Counted from the first letter of the stretch, positions 45,420 to 54,819 are shown. The stretch is DNA of 60,373 nucleotides from Pseudomonas sp. RIT623 (GCF_004519305.1 NZ_SOZA01000031.1:1-60373); one strand, 5' to 3'. Translations and numbers: made by a program. Notes: a model not told the origin generated them from the sequence alone.

Positions 45420-46511
45420 TCAGGCGAAGCGTTGCAGTTGCATCTCCCGTAGCCGGCTGAGGGTGCGCTGGTACGGGAACGCCAGATACCCTTGAGTGTA
45501 GAGCGCTTCCAGGGGCACCTCGGCTTCCAGGTACAAGGCCACGCGCCGGTCGTAGCATTCATCGACCAGGGCGATGAAGCGGCGCACGCTGTCGTCCTTG
45601 GGCGCCAGGGTCGGTAGCTCACGATCGCCGGCCAGCACCCGCGCGGCGCCGTCCTCGGTGCCACGCGCGATGCGACCAGCCCGTTGCTCGCCGCCCAATT
45701 GCGGGATACCGCCCAGCAAAATCGCCGGGAAGCGGTCGCACAGGGCCATGAAGTCCATGGCCGCCAGCGGTTGTTCGCACAGGTCGCGGTACTGGCACCA
45801 AAGCGCCTGGGTGCTGTGGCGCACCACACGAACCTGCCGGGACCCGAGTTGCAGGGGCTGCTCGCTGCCTGGCTCAGTCGGGCTCAGCTGCTGGAACACC
45901 GCGTCCAGTGCATCGGGCTGCGCGACCCAATAGCGCTGCTGCGCGGCCCCCGGGTGCAGCCGGTGATCCTGCTCGCCCGCCACTGCCAGTACGCCCATGT
46001 GTCGCTCGATGGCAGCGATGGCCGGCACAAAGCGCTCGCGGTTGAAGCCGTCGCGATACAGCTGACCGGGGGGCTGGTTGGAGGTGGCGACCACCACCAC
46101 CCCCTGGTCGAACAGCACCTGGAACAGGCGCCCGAGGATGACCGCATCGCCAATATCGCTGACGAACAGCTCGTCGAAACACAGCACGCGGATCTCGCTG
46201 GCCAGCGCTCGGGCCAAGGCCTGGAGCGGGTCGGCGGTGCCACCCAGCTGGAACAGACGACGGTGAACCCAGGCCATGAAATGGTGGAAGTGCTGGCGCC
46301 GGGACGGCACTGTCAGGCAACGGTGGAACAGGTCCATCAGCCAGGTCTTGCCACGCCCCACCGGGCCCCAAAGGTACAGGCCCTGGGTTGGCTTACCCTG
46401 GCACAGGGCATCGAAACAGGCTTGCAACGCAGCGACGGCCACCGCCTGGGCGGGGTCGGTGACGAAGCCGCGCTCGCCAAGGGCCTGATGGTAGAGAGAT
46501 TCGGGAGTCAT
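45420..46511 (-). CDS. zapE: ZapE/AFG1-like ATPase
   Basis: A 363-residue AFG1/LACE1-like P-loop ATPase. E. coli ZapE associates with the Z-ring and affects division under stress. Walker A is GPVGRGKTWLMD, Walker B VLCFDELFVSDI, and conserved C-terminal strands include RRFIALVDECYDRRVALY. It is shorter in the N-terminus than E. coli ZapE (375). Start MTPESLYHQ fits the family start; ATG 46520 is also possible. Pseudomonas often has two AFG1-like genes, so this might not be the main cell-division copy. Confidence 0.87.
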   Translation of the reverse strand: MTPESLYHQALGERGFVTDPAQAVAVAALQACFDALCQGKPTQGLYLWGPVGRGKTWLMDLFHRCLTVPSRRQHFHHFMAWVHRRLFQLGGTADPLQALARALASEIRVLCFDELFVSDIGDAVILGRLFQVLFDQGVVVVATSNQPPGQLYRDGFNRERFVPAIAAIERHMGVLAVAGEQDHRLHPGAAQQRYWVAQPDALDAVFQQLSPTEPGSEQPLQLGSRQVRVVRHSTQALWCQYRDLCEQPLAAMDFMALCDRFPAILLGGIPQLGGEQRAGRIARGTEDGAARVLAGDRELPTLAPKDDSVRRFIALVDECYDRRVALYLEAEVPLEALYTQGYLAFPYQRTLSRLREMQLQRFA

Positions 46512-46560
46512 GCCGTGCATGGTACGCCATTCCGGCATCAAGCCGCGCCCCCACGCACCG

Positions 46561-46592
46561 CAGGAGCCAGCCTCGCTGGCGAACCAGGCAAC
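46561..46592. repeat. REP-like palindromic element, second copy of the 4990 type
   Basis: CAGGAGCCAGCCTCGCTGGCGAACCAGGC repeats the element at 4990-5022 with few changes; the palindrome is GCCAGC...GCTGGC. It lies between the ZapE start and the sugar dehydrogenase stop. Confidence 0.7.
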
Positions 46593-46617
46593 ACCAGCGC
46601 CTGGAGTTACGACCCCA

Positions 46618-47766
46618 TCAGCCCTGTTTCAATCCCACCTTCAACAACACCCCATCCTTGTCATCGGTCAGCACATACAGATACCCGTCCGGCCCCACCC
46701 GCACATCGCGGATGCGCGCTTTCAGCTCACCCAGCAGGCGCTCTTCATGCACCACCTTGTCACCCTCGAGCTGCAGGCGAATCAGCTCCTGGGTGGCCAG
46801 GGCGCCGATGAACAGGTTATGGTCCCACGCCTTGAACGTCGGGCTGTCGTAGAACGCCATGCCACTGATGCCCGGCGACTTCTCCCATACATGGTGCGGG
46901 TCGACCATGCCCTGGACATGCTTGCCCTTGGCCTCGGGGATCGGCAGCAACGAGTAGTTGATGCCATGGGTGGCGATCGGCCAACCGTAGTTCTTGCCCG
47001 GTGCCGGGATGTTGATCTCGTCGCCGCCACGCGGGCCGTGCTCATGGGTCCACAGCTTGCCGGTCCAGGGGTTGAGCGCCGCGCCCTGCTGGTTGCGATG
47101 ACCGAGCGACCAGATCTCGGGGCGCACCTGGTCGCGGCCGACGAAGGGATTGTCCTTGGGCACTTCGCCATCGGGCAGGATCCGCACGATCTTGCCCTGC
47201 AGCTTGTCCAGGTCCTGGGCGGTGGCGCGCTGATTGTTCTCGCCCAGGGCGATGAACAGGTAACCCTCACGGTCGAACACCAGGCGCGAGCCGAAATGGT
47301 TACCCTCGGAAAGCTTGGGCAACTGGCGGAAGATCACCGTGAAGTTCTCCAGCCGTGCCTGGTCCTGGGACAGCTGCCCACGGCCCACGGCAGTTCCGGC
47401 CTTGCCATCCTCGCCCGCCTCGGCGAACGACAGGTACACCGTGCGGTCCTGGGCGAACTCTGGCGACAGCACCACATCGAGCAAGCCGCCCTGCCCTTCG
47501 GCCCATACTTTGGGCACGCCAGACAGTGGCGGGCCGACCTTGCCCTCGGCGCTGACGATGCGCAGGTTGCCTGGGCGCTCGGTCACCAGGATGGACTTGC
47601 CATCCGGCAGGAACGCCAGGGCCCAAGGGTTGCGCAGGCCATTGGCGAGGGTGCTGACGCTCAGCTGGCCCTCCTCGCTGGGCAAGGTCTGCTCGGGGGC
47701 GGCCTGGGTCAGCAGTGGCAACAGGCCGGCGGCAGCCAGGGTGATCAACCAGGTGCGTGGCGTCAT
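46618..47766 (-). CDS. PQQ-dependent aldose sugar dehydrogenase
   Basis: A 382-residue soluble periplasmic enzyme of the YliI/Asd beta-propeller family, which oxidises aldose sugars with pyrroloquinoline quinone. A signal peptide (LITLAAAGLLPLLTQAAP) is followed by LRNPWALAFLPDGKSILVTERPGNLR, and then the blade motifs ENNQRATAQDLDKLQGKIVR, WSLGHRNQQGAALNP and HEHGPRGGDEIN, which include calcium- and PQQ-contact residues. It follows a small secreted proline-rich protein by 21 bases, in one operon. Confidence 0.9.
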   Translation of the reverse strand: MTPRTWLITLAAAGLLPLLTQAAPEQTLPSEEGQLSVSTLANGLRNPWALAFLPDGKSILVTERPGNLRIVSAEGKVGPPLSGVPKVWAEGQGGLLDVVLSPEFAQDRTVYLSFAEAGEDGKAGTAVGRGQLSQDQARLENFTVIFRQLPKLSEGNHFGSRLVFDREGYLFIALGENNQRATAQDLDKLQGKIVRILPDGEVPKDNPFVGRDQVRPEIWSLGHRNQQGAALNPWTGKLWTHEHGPRGGDEINIPAPGKNYGWPIATHGINYSLLPIPEAKGKHVQGMVDPHHVWEKSPGISGMAFYDSPTFKAWDHNLFIGALATQELIRLQLEGDKVVHEERLLGELKARIRDVRVGPDGYLYVLTDDKDGVLLKVGLKQG

Positions 47767-47787
47767 GCTCGGATCCTTCGCAGGGGC

Positions 47788-48102
47788 TCACGGCACGCGT
47801 TGCGAGTCGCGCGGTGGCCGGGTGGGTTGCAGGTTCGGGGTCTGTTGCTCGCGGCGCAGGTTTTCGCCGTTGCCGATGCCGCGGTTGTCCAGGGTAGGTG
47901 GGCGCGGGTTGGGCTGGGTGGACGGGCCGCGCACGGGCGGCGCAGCCGGCACGCTGCCCTGACGGCTGTTGGGGTTGGCCCGCATGATCGGGCTGTTGTA
48001 GGGGTTGTTGCTGTCGTTGGCGGCCAATGGTGGCAACGGCGCAGCCTGGAGCGGCAGGGCCAGCAACAGGCCGAGGGCCAGGGTTGGCAGTGTGGCGTTC
48101 AT
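47788..48102 (-). CDS. Small exported Pro/Asn-rich protein
   Basis: A 104-residue protein with a clear signal peptide (LPTLALGLLLALPLQAAP). The mature part is disordered-looking and rich in Pro, Asn, Arg and Gln (ANDSNNPYNSPIMRANPN, RPPTLDNRGIG). No family is recognised. The strong GGAGGTGA ribosome-binding site supports expression. It leads an operon with the PQQ sugar dehydrogenase and may be a periplasmic accessory. Confidence 0.75.
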   Translation of the reverse strand: MNATLPTLALGLLLALPLQAAPLPPLAANDSNNPYNSPIMRANPNSRQGSVPAAPPVRGPSTQPNPRPPTLDNRGIGNGENLRREQQTPNLQPTRPPRDSQRVP

Positions 48103-48227
48103 GCTTCACCTCCGGTACGAAAAGGCGCGCTCCAGGGTTGGATAGCCTAAGGCGCGCAGGGTTCGACGCAAAGGTGGCAATCCGCGTGGAGATGATTCCT
48201 GATGTTTCAGTATGGCTCCTCGTAGTG

Positions 48228-48290
48228 CTTGGAGCGGGCGTTCCCCGCGATGACCCAGGCCCAATCGGGCCTTGTCGCGGGGCAAGTCAC
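48228..48290. repeat. REP-like GC-rich inverted repeat
   Basis: GGAGCGGGCGTTCCCCGCGA faces a mirror part; nested arms CCCCGCGA/TCGCGGGG and AGGCCC/GGGCCT surround an AATC loop (48243-48282). It fits the GGAGCGGGCTTGCCCCGCG class of Pseudomonas REP elements and lies just past the agmatinase-family stop codon. Confidence 0.7.
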
Positions 48291-48293
48291 CTC

Positions 48294-49268
48294 TCACCCT
48301 TGCGCTAGGTGCTTGTCGACCTTGTGCCGGGCGGCATACAGGCACAGCATCTCCATTGCCAAGGTCGCCCCGGCCAGCGCGGTGATATCGGCATGGTCGT
48401 AGGCCGGCGCCACCTCCACCAGGTCCATGCCCACCAGGTTGATCCCGCGCAGGCCGCCGAGGATCTCCAGCGCCTGCACCGTGCTCAGCCCGCCGCACAC
48501 CGGCGTGCCGGTACCTGGGGCGAAGGCTGGGTCGAGACAGTCGATATCGAAGGTCAGGTACACCGGCATGTCCCCCACCCGCGCGCGGATCGCCGCGATG
48601 ATCGCCTCGGTGCCCTGGCGGTGCACCTGGCGCGCATCGAGGACGGCGAAGCCCTGGCTGTCGTCGTTGGTGGTGCGCAGGCCGATCTGCACCGAGCGCG
48701 CCGGGTCCACCAAACCTTCGCGCGCGGCATGCCAGAACATGGTGCCGTGGTCGATGCGCTGGCCCTCCTCGTCCGGCCAGGTATCGCTGTGGGCGTCGAA
48801 GTGGATCAGCGCCAGCGGGCCGTGGCGCCGGGCGTGGGCCTTGAGCAGCGGGTAGCTGATGAAGTGATCGCCACCGAGGGTGAGCATGGCGCAGCCGGCC
48901 TCGAGGATGCGCTCGGCATGGGCCTCGATGCTGGCTGGGACCGAGGCCGGGGTACCGCTGTCGAAGGCGCAGTCGCCGTAATCAATCACCGCCAGTTGGT
49001 CGAACGGGTCGAATGTCCACGGCCAATGGCGGGCCCAGGCCTGTTGCACCGAGGCGGCGCGAATCGCCCGCGGCCCAAAGCGCGCGCCCGGGCGGTTGCT
49101 GGTGGCGGTGTCGAACGGCACGCCGCTGACCACCACGTCGACACCGCGCAGATCGCGGCTATAACGGCGCCGGGAAAAACTGGTGATGCCAGCGTAGGTG
49201 CTCTCGGCGGCGGTGCCGTAGAGGCTGTCACGGGTGATGGCCTGGTCGTTGTTTTGGGCGAGGTCCAC
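48294..49268 (-). CDS. Agmatinase-family ureohydrolase (agmatinase or guanidinobutyrase)
   Basis: A 324-residue manganese enzyme that removes urea from a guanidino compound such as agmatine (giving putrescine) or 4-guanidinobutyrate. All metal-binding motifs are present: LGGDHFISYP, HFDAHSDTW and FDIDCLDPAFAPGTG. GTG 49268 is the start, preceded by AGGAG; the upstream open frame is out of context. It lies 19 bases after the polyamine-type binding protein and likely shares its LysR regulator. The layout resembles P. aeruginosa gbuA/gbuR-type loci, so guanidinobutyrase is a good alternative. Confidence 0.88.
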   Translation of the reverse strand: MDLAQNNDQAITRDSLYGTAAESTYAGITSFSRRRYSRDLRGVDVVVSGVPFDTATSNRPGARFGPRAIRAASVQQAWARHWPWTFDPFDQLAVIDYGDCAFDSGTPASVPASIEAHAERILEAGCAMLTLGGDHFISYPLLKAHARRHGPLALIHFDAHSDTWPDEEGQRIDHGTMFWHAAREGLVDPARSVQIGLRTTNDDSQGFAVLDARQVHRQGTEAIIAAIRARVGDMPVYLTFDIDCLDPAFAPGTGTPVCGGLSTVQALEILGGLRGINLVGMDLVEVAPAYDHADITALAGATLAMEMLCLYAARHKVDKHLAQG

Positions 49269-49287
49269 GGTTGCGCTCCTGTGGTGG

Positions 49288-50367
49288 TCATTGGCGGCTG
49301 CGGAAAGTGGTCCACAGGCGATTGCGCTGGCGCAGGTCGGCCAGCGCCATGCTGCGGTCGGCGAACAGGCGCTGGCGCACCGTGGCCGGGGGGTAGATGT
49401 CCGGGTCGTCGCGGATGGCCTCGTCCACCAGCGGCGTGGCCGCCTGGTTGGCATTGGCGAAGAACAGCGTGTTGGTCAGTGCCGCCACCGATTCGGGGCG
49501 CAGCATGAAGGCGATGAAGGCCCGGGCAGCCTCGGGATGCGGGGCGTCCTTGGGGATCACCAGGTTGTCCTGCCAGACCAGGGTGCCTTCGCGGGGAATG
49601 CGGTAGATCAGCGCGAACGGCTTGCCGGCGCGGCGCGCCTGGTCGGCGGCCATGGCGGCGTCGCCGTTGTAGGTCAACGCCAGGCACACGCTGCCATTGG
49701 CCAGGTCGTTGATCTGCCGGCCGTTGGCCACGTAGCTGATCGACGGCTGCAGTTGCATCAGCAGTTGCTGCGCCGCATCCAGGTCAGCCTTGCTCTGGCT
49801 GTACGGGTCCTTGCCCAGGTAGTTCAGGGCCACCCCAATCACCTCCTGGGGCGAGTCGGGCATGGCGATGCCGCAATCTTTCAGACGGCTGGCATATTCA
49901 GGCTTGAACAACAGGTCGAGGCTGTCCAGTGGCACTTCGCCCAGGCGCTGGCGAACCGCCTCGACGTTAACCCCCAGGCCCAGGGTGCCCCAGGTGTAGG
50001 GCACGGCATGGCGATTGCCCGGGTCGGCCTCGGCCAGCTTGGCCAGCAGGTCAGGGTCGAGGTTGGCATAGCCTGCCATCGCCTGTGCCTGCAGCGGCTG
50101 CAAGGCGCCGGCCTTGAGCGCGCGGGCCAGCACCGTGGCCGAGGGTACCACCACGTCATAGCCGCTGCCGCCGGTCAGCAGCTTGGTTTCCAGCACCTCG
50201 GTGGTGTCAAAGGTGTCGTAGCGGACCTTGTAGCCGGTTTCCTGCTCGAAGCGCTCGAGGGTCTGTGGGGCGACATAGTCGGCCCAGCTGTACAGGTTGA
50301 CGACTTTCTCCTCGGCCTGCAGCGGCAGGGCGATCAGCAGTGGCAGCAGGCACAACGTTCGACGCAT
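49288..50367 (-). CDS. Putrescine/spermidine-type periplasmic binding protein (PotF/SpuD-like)
   Basis: A 359-residue periplasmic solute-binding protein. A signal peptide (LCLLPLLIALPLQAEE) leads into VVNLYSWADYVAPQTLERFEQ, the PotD/PotF start, and YDVVVPSATVLARALKAGAL and TYNGDAAMA are typical ligand-contact segments. No permease or ATPase gene lies nearby, so it is an orphan binding protein or works with a transporter elsewhere. It is the first gene of the operon with the ureohydrolase; the substrate is probably a polyamine or guanidino compound. Confidence 0.87.
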   Translation of the reverse strand: MRRTLCLLPLLIALPLQAEEKVVNLYSWADYVAPQTLERFEQETGYKVRYDTFDTTEVLETKLLTGGSGYDVVVPSATVLARALKAGALQPLQAQAMAGYANLDPDLLAKLAEADPGNRHAVPYTWGTLGLGVNVEAVRQRLGEVPLDSLDLLFKPEYASRLKDCGIAMPDSPQEVIGVALNYLGKDPYSQSKADLDAAQQLLMQLQPSISYVANGRQINDLANGSVCLALTYNGDAAMAADQARRAGKPFALIYRIPREGTLVWQDNLVIPKDAPHPEAARAFIAFMLRPESVAALTNTLFFANANQAATPLVDEAIRDDPDIYPPATVRQRLFADRSMALADLRQRNRLWTTFRSRQ

Positions 50368-50420
50368 GGCGGGCACCTCGGCTTGGGGGTGGGTGCCGCC
50401 AGCATGCCGGCCGGGTTACA

Positions 50421-50443
50421 TTGCAAAAATGGCAACTTTGCAA
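50421..50443. promoter_or_regulatory. Putative LysR operator between the binding-protein and LysR genes
   Basis: TTGCAAA-AATGGCAAC-TTTGCAA is a perfect 7-base inverted repeat with T-N11-A character. It lies in the 102-base divergent gap, so it can control both transcripts. Confidence 0.7.
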
Positions 50444-50469
50444 AGCTGACATTCATCGGGAGCAATGTG

Positions 50470-51372
50470 ATGCTGGGACAACTGCACGACCTCGACCTAC
50501 ACCTGCTGCGGCTGTTCGTCACTGTAGTCGAGGCCGGCGGCTTCAGCGCCGCCCAGGGCGTGCTGGGGCTCAGCCAGCCGAGCATCAGCCAGCAGATGGC
50601 CAAGCTGGAGACACGCCTGGGCTATCGCCTGTGCAGCCGCGGTAAAGGTGGCTTTCGCCTGACGGAAAAGGGCGCGCAATTATTGCAGGCGACCCGTGGC
50701 CTGTTGCTGCAGATCGAGCAGTTCCGCCAGCAGGCCAACGGCGTGGCCGGGCGCCTGCTGGGCACGTTGCGCATCGGCCTGGCGGAGAACCAGGATGGGC
50801 CTGTGACCCTGTGTATCGCCCAGGCCATAGCACGGTTTCGCCAGCGCGAGGAGTCGGTACAGCTGGAGCTGACCTGCGCCCCGCCCGCCGAGTTGGAACG
50901 CCTGTTGTTGGAGCAGCGCCTGGATTGCGCCATCAGCTATTTTTCCGGTAACCAGGCGGCGTTCGACTACCGGCCGTTGTTCGAGGAGCGCCAACGCCTG
51001 TACTGCGGCAAGGGCCACGCGCTGTTCCAGGCCGCCGAGGTGAGCCGCGCGCAATTGCTCGATGCCGACCAAGTGCGCCATCCCTACCGCTTTCTGAAAC
51101 AGGGTGAACCCTTCCAGAGCCGGCGCAGCATGGCCTTGGCCGAGCAGATCGACAGCGCCTTGACCTTCATCCTCTCTGGCCGGCACATCGGTTACCTGCC
51201 CTGCCACTGCGCCGCGCCATGGGAGGCCCAGGGCTGGTTGCGGGCGTTGGACCCCGCGCTGGATTTCAGCGTGCCCTTCACCCTGGCCCGACACCGCGGC
51301 CAGGCGCCCGGGGAAGCCATGCTGGCGTTCATCGAGGACCTGGGCGCAGCATTTGCCGAGCGTGGGCGTTAG
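50470..51372 (+). CDS. LysR-family regulator, divergent to the ureohydrolase operon
   Basis: A 300-residue LysR protein. The helix-turn-helix occupies about residues 10-70 (LRLFVTVVEAGGFSAAQGVL, LSQPSISQQMAKLETRLG) with an effector domain afterwards (LRIGLAENQDGPVTLC). It probably controls the divergent polyamine-binding and ureohydrolase genes in response to a guanidino compound or polyamine. ATG 50470 has GGGAG 7 bases upstream; the GTG directly before it is also possible. A much longer open frame to 49234 overlaps the divergent gene and is not real. Confidence 0.88.
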   Translation: MLGQLHDLDLHLLRLFVTVVEAGGFSAAQGVLGLSQPSISQQMAKLETRLGYRLCSRGKGGFRLTEKGAQLLQATRGLLLQIEQFRQQANGVAGRLLGTLRIGLAENQDGPVTLCIAQAIARFRQREESVQLELTCAPPAELERLLLEQRLDCAISYFSGNQAAFDYRPLFEERQRLYCGKGHALFQAAEVSRAQLLDADQVRHPYRFLKQGEPFQSRRSMALAEQIDSALTFILSGRHIGYLPCHCAAPWEAQGWLRALDPALDFSVPFTLARHRGQAPGEAMLAFIEDLGAAFAERGR

Positions 51373-51408
51373 CTTGGGGCAAGCCCGCCGATCAACCCGC
51401 GCCCATGC

Positions 51409-53823
51409 TCAATAGACGAGGTTCCAGGTCAAGGTGTAGGTCCGCCCACGGCCCTGGTAGTCGTACAGGTAAGCCGGCCCGTAAGTCGGCGCGTAGAACA
51501 GCGTCGCCCGTTGGCCCCACACCGTGCTGTACTGCTTGTCGAACAGGTTTTGCACACCGGCGCTGAAGGTGCCGAAGCCGGTCTCCTGACTGCCCAGCAG
51601 ATCAAAGGTGGTGTAGCCGTCGATCTGGTGATGGGCATCGTCGCGCAGGGTGAAGGCATGATTGGCCTGCAACCGCGCCGTGCGGCCATCGCCCTTCCAG
51701 CCGACGAAGGCGGTGGCCTTGGACAGCGAGGCATAGCGGGCGTCGCGCTTGATCCAGTCGCCGTCGGCGTCCTCCTCTTGCGAGCGCACCAGGTGCATGG
51801 TGCCTCCGGCCTCCCAACCGTTGTGCAAATAGCGAGTCAATGCCCCTTCGAAGCCGAAATCACGACGTTTCTGCTCCTCGACATCGATGGTCAGGGTGGC
51901 GGAATCGACATTGATGACCTTGTCCGACCAGATGTAGTACAGCGCCGCCTGGGCGTTCCAGTCCAGGTCGGCATAGCGCCAGCCCAGCTCCACCTGGCGG
52001 CTCTTGATCCCGGCCAGCGGGTTGTCGCCCACCGATAGGCCCGGCTTGCCGTAGTACTTGGCCGGGTCGGGCAATTCGAAGCCTTCGCCGTAGTTGCTCC
52101 ATACCTGGTGACCGTTCTTGAAGTCGTAGATGGCGCCGAGGTTGTACAGGTTCACCTGGTAGTCGTTGCTGCCGCCTGGCACGCTCTTGAAGTCGCTGAC
52201 CTGGACATCCATCTGCTGGCGGCGGGCGCCACCGGACAGGGTCAGGTTGTCGGTGGCGTGCCAGTCGAGCTGGCTGTAGAACGACACGCCATCGACCCGG
52301 TAGCTGGGGTAGCGCGGCGCCTTGCTGGCCTTGTCCAGGTCCAGGCCGCCGCTTGCAGACGAGACTCGTGCATCGAAGGTGGTCTGCTCGGCGTTGAAGC
52401 GCTCGCGGTCGAAGTCGACACCGTAGGTCAGCTTGAGGGTATCCCACTGCTTGGCGAACAGTGCCTTGAGGCTGGAAACCTCGAAGTTCTGCTGCGACGC
52501 GGCGAAGTACACGCCGCGCGAACCGGTAGGCTTGCCGGTGTTGTAGTAGGGGAACGGGTAGAAGTTGTCGTTTTCCTTGCGGTACGAGGCCTGCAGGTAG
52601 AAGTCCTGGCCGAGCAGGTCGCGGTGGTGGTAATTGGCGTTGAGCAGCAAGCGTCGGGTACGCGGCTGCAGGTCGGATGAATAACCGCCGCGCAGCTCGG
52701 CGTTTTCAAGGTCCGAGGGCGCGTTGTGACGCAGGTTGGGGAAGTAGATACCGGTGCTTCCATGGTTGCCGGAGTCGTAGTACTGGGCCAGCAGGTCCAG
52801 GCTCTGTTCATCGCTCAGGGTCAGGCCCAGGGTACCGAGCAGGTCGAGGCTGCGGTTGTACTGCAGGTCGGTCTGGGTGTTGTCGATGAAAATCTGCTCG
52901 CCGGCACCGTCGTAGAACGCCTCGTTCTGCTCGCCGGAAATCCCCAGGCGGGCATTGATCCGCTCGTTGCCGCCGCTGATCGACTGGGCGATACGGGTCG
53001 ACAGGTCATCGCTGTTGTTGAAACCACTGCTGGCGCCCAACTGGGTTTCGAAACGTAGCGGGCCCGCCTCGCCCTTCTTGGTGACGATGTTGATGATCCC
53101 GCCGGTGGCGCCACCACCGTAGATGGCGCTGGCCCCGGACAGCACCTCGACCCGCTCGACGTTGAACGGGGAAATGCTGTCGAACTGCCGCGACAGGCCG
53201 CGGGAGCTGTTCTGGCTCACACCGTCGATCATCACCAGCACTTCACGACCTCGCATGTTCTGGCCGTAGTTGGTACGCCCTTCCGGCGCCAGGTCCAGGC
53301 CTGGCACCAGCTTGCCGATAGCCTCCTTGAGGCTGACGCCGCTGTCGATCTGCTCGCGCAACTGCTGCTGGTCGACCACCCAGACCGTACCGGGGATCTC
53401 GCTGATCGCGGTGCTGGTGCGCGATGCCACGCTGACCTCGATAGGCTTGAGGTTGACACTCTGCGGCGGCGCGGCGCGGCGCAGGGTGACCGTGCGCGCG
53501 TCGTTGAACTGGTAGCTGACGCCGCTGCCAGCCAGCAAGGATTGCAACGCCTGCTCCAGGCTGTAGCTGCCGCTGAGCGCCGGCGCCTGCAGGTCGGCCA
53601 CGTCCGAGGTGGTGTAGAGCAGGTGCAGCCCGGCCTGGTCGGCGAATGTGGTGAGGGCCTGGTCCAGCGGCTGAGCCGGCAGCTCGAGCCTGACCTGGCG
53701 AGCCTGGGCGCTGCCAGCGGGGGCGTCGGTGGCGGCCTCGACCAGCGGCGGCCCGGCCAGGGAGGCCAGGGCAGTGCAGGACAGCAAGGCATGTTTGAAG
53801 CGGTGCGGGAGCGTAGCCTTCAC
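51409..53823 (-). CDS. TonB-dependent siderophore receptor with STN domain
   Basis: An 804-residue outer-membrane receptor with cell-surface signalling. After a signal peptide comes a periplasmic STN domain at about residues 45-110 (LDQALTTFADQAGLHLLYTTS), which contacts the FecR-type protein when ligand binds. The plug (YGQNMRGREVLVMIDGVSQN, VEVLSGASAIYGGGATGGIINI) and barrel follow, ending TYTLTWNLVY with a terminal aromatic. GTG start has GGAAG upstream. It is the third part of a sigma/anti-sigma/receptor set; ligand unknown, probably a ferric siderophore. Confidence 0.93.
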   Translation of the reverse strand: MKATLPHRFKHALLSCTALASLAGPPLVEAATDAPAGSAQARQVRLELPAQPLDQALTTFADQAGLHLLYTTSDVADLQAPALSGSYSLEQALQSLLAGSGVSYQFNDARTVTLRRAAPPQSVNLKPIEVSVASRTSTAISEIPGTVWVVDQQQLREQIDSGVSLKEAIGKLVPGLDLAPEGRTNYGQNMRGREVLVMIDGVSQNSSRGLSRQFDSISPFNVERVEVLSGASAIYGGGATGGIINIVTKKGEAGPLRFETQLGASSGFNNSDDLSTRIAQSISGGNERINARLGISGEQNEAFYDGAGEQIFIDNTQTDLQYNRSLDLLGTLGLTLSDEQSLDLLAQYYDSGNHGSTGIYFPNLRHNAPSDLENAELRGGYSSDLQPRTRRLLLNANYHHRDLLGQDFYLQASYRKENDNFYPFPYYNTGKPTGSRGVYFAASQQNFEVSSLKALFAKQWDTLKLTYGVDFDRERFNAEQTTFDARVSSASGGLDLDKASKAPRYPSYRVDGVSFYSQLDWHATDNLTLSGGARRQQMDVQVSDFKSVPGGSNDYQVNLYNLGAIYDFKNGHQVWSNYGEGFELPDPAKYYGKPGLSVGDNPLAGIKSRQVELGWRYADLDWNAQAALYYIWSDKVINVDSATLTIDVEEQKRRDFGFEGALTRYLHNGWEAGGTMHLVRSQEEDADGDWIKRDARYASLSKATAFVGWKGDGRTARLQANHAFTLRDDAHHQIDGYTTFDLLGSQETGFGTFSAGVQNLFDKQYSTVWGQRATLFYAPTYGPAYLYDYQGRGRTYTLTWNLVY

Positions 53824-53943
53824 GAAAGAGCTTCCAGACAGTCGGAGGAAAGAGGGTTGGGTGATCAGTGCCCCTACGACGATCTGGCTGAGATGAACTT
53901 GCAGTGGTAAATGAAAAAAATTTCGATTGCCGACTCGCAGGGC

Positions 53944-54819
53944 TCAGTACACCACCGCCAGGAACGGCAGGTAGGTGACTTTCAACCCGTAGCGTTGTTC
54001 GAGGGTGCGCAACAGCGCATGGGGGTCGTCGAGATCGAACACGCCGCTGACTTCCAGGGCCGCGAGCTGATGGTCGGGAATCACGATACGGCCATGCTGG
54101 TAGCGCTCAAGCTCCGCCAGCACCTGGCCCAGCGGCTTGCCGTTGAAGATCAGCTTGCCGCGCTGCCAGGCCGTGCGGGTACCGGCATCCGGCGCAGGTT
54201 GCAGGGCTTGGCCGGCCACTTGCGCCTGGCCTTCGGCCAACAGTACCTGGTCACCGCCGGGTTGCCGGCGCACGCTGAACACTGCAGCGTTGCCGGTCAC
54301 CGGCGCGCCTGCGGCCTGCACCACGAACGGGCGTGGGTCGGCGACCGTCTCGAACAGCGCCTCGCCCGCCTCCAGCACGACCTTGCGCTCATGTTCGCTG
54401 TAAACCACCGACAAGGCGCTGGCGCTGTTGAGCGTGACCCGCGAACCGTCGGCCAGGGTCAGGCTGTAACGCTGGCCGACAGCCGTGTGGTAATCCGCCC
54501 GCCAGGCTGGCACCTGCTGCCAGGCTACATAGCCGGCCATGCACAGCACCAGCGACGCGGCAATCGCCGATAGCCGCCGCCACGGCCGCGCTGGTGCCGG
54601 GCGAGCCTTGGCGGTCGAGGTGTGGCCCAGGTCTCGCCACAGCGCCTCGGCCTCAGCCGCCGCCTCTGCATGCGCCCGGCTCAACTGGCACCAGCGCTGG
54701 TAGCGCGCGCGATCGGCGGCCGTGGCATTGCCCGCGTGCAGCAACACCTGCCAGTCGAGGGCATCGTCGGACAGCGCACTGAGGGGTTGGCAGTTGGGCA
54801 TGGCGTGGGCTTCAGTCAT
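53944..54819 (-). CDS. FecR-family anti-sigma factor
   Basis: A 291-residue inner-membrane regulator that holds the sigma factor until the receptor STN domain signals. An N-terminal cytoplasmic part (DWQVLLHAGNATAADRARYQRW) precedes one transmembrane helix (LSAIAASLVLCMAGYVAW) and the FecR periplasmic domain (LTLADGSRVTLNSASALSV, EAGEALFETVADPRPFVV). The start at 54819 overlaps the sigma gene stop. An internal ATG at 54801 is an alternative. Confidence 0.9.
   Translation of the reverse strand: MTEAHAMPNCQPLSALSDDALDWQVLLHAGNATAADRARYQRWCQLSRAHAEAAAEAEALWRDLGHTSTAKARPAPARPWRRLSAIAASLVLCMAGYVAWQQVPAWRADYHTAVGQRYSLTLADGSRVTLNSASALSVVYSEHERKVVLEAGEALFETVADPRPFVVQAAGAPVTGNAAVFSVRRQPGGDQVLLAEGQAQVAGQALQPAPDAGTRTAWQRGKLIFNGKPLGQVLAELERYQHGRIVIPDHQLAALEVSGVFDLDDPHALLRTLEQRYGLKVTYLPFLAVVY

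Noticed and set aside
49234..50469. Long N-terminal extension of the LysR gene at 50470
   Set aside because: It runs antisense through the polyamine-binding protein gene and has no LysR similarity before 50470.
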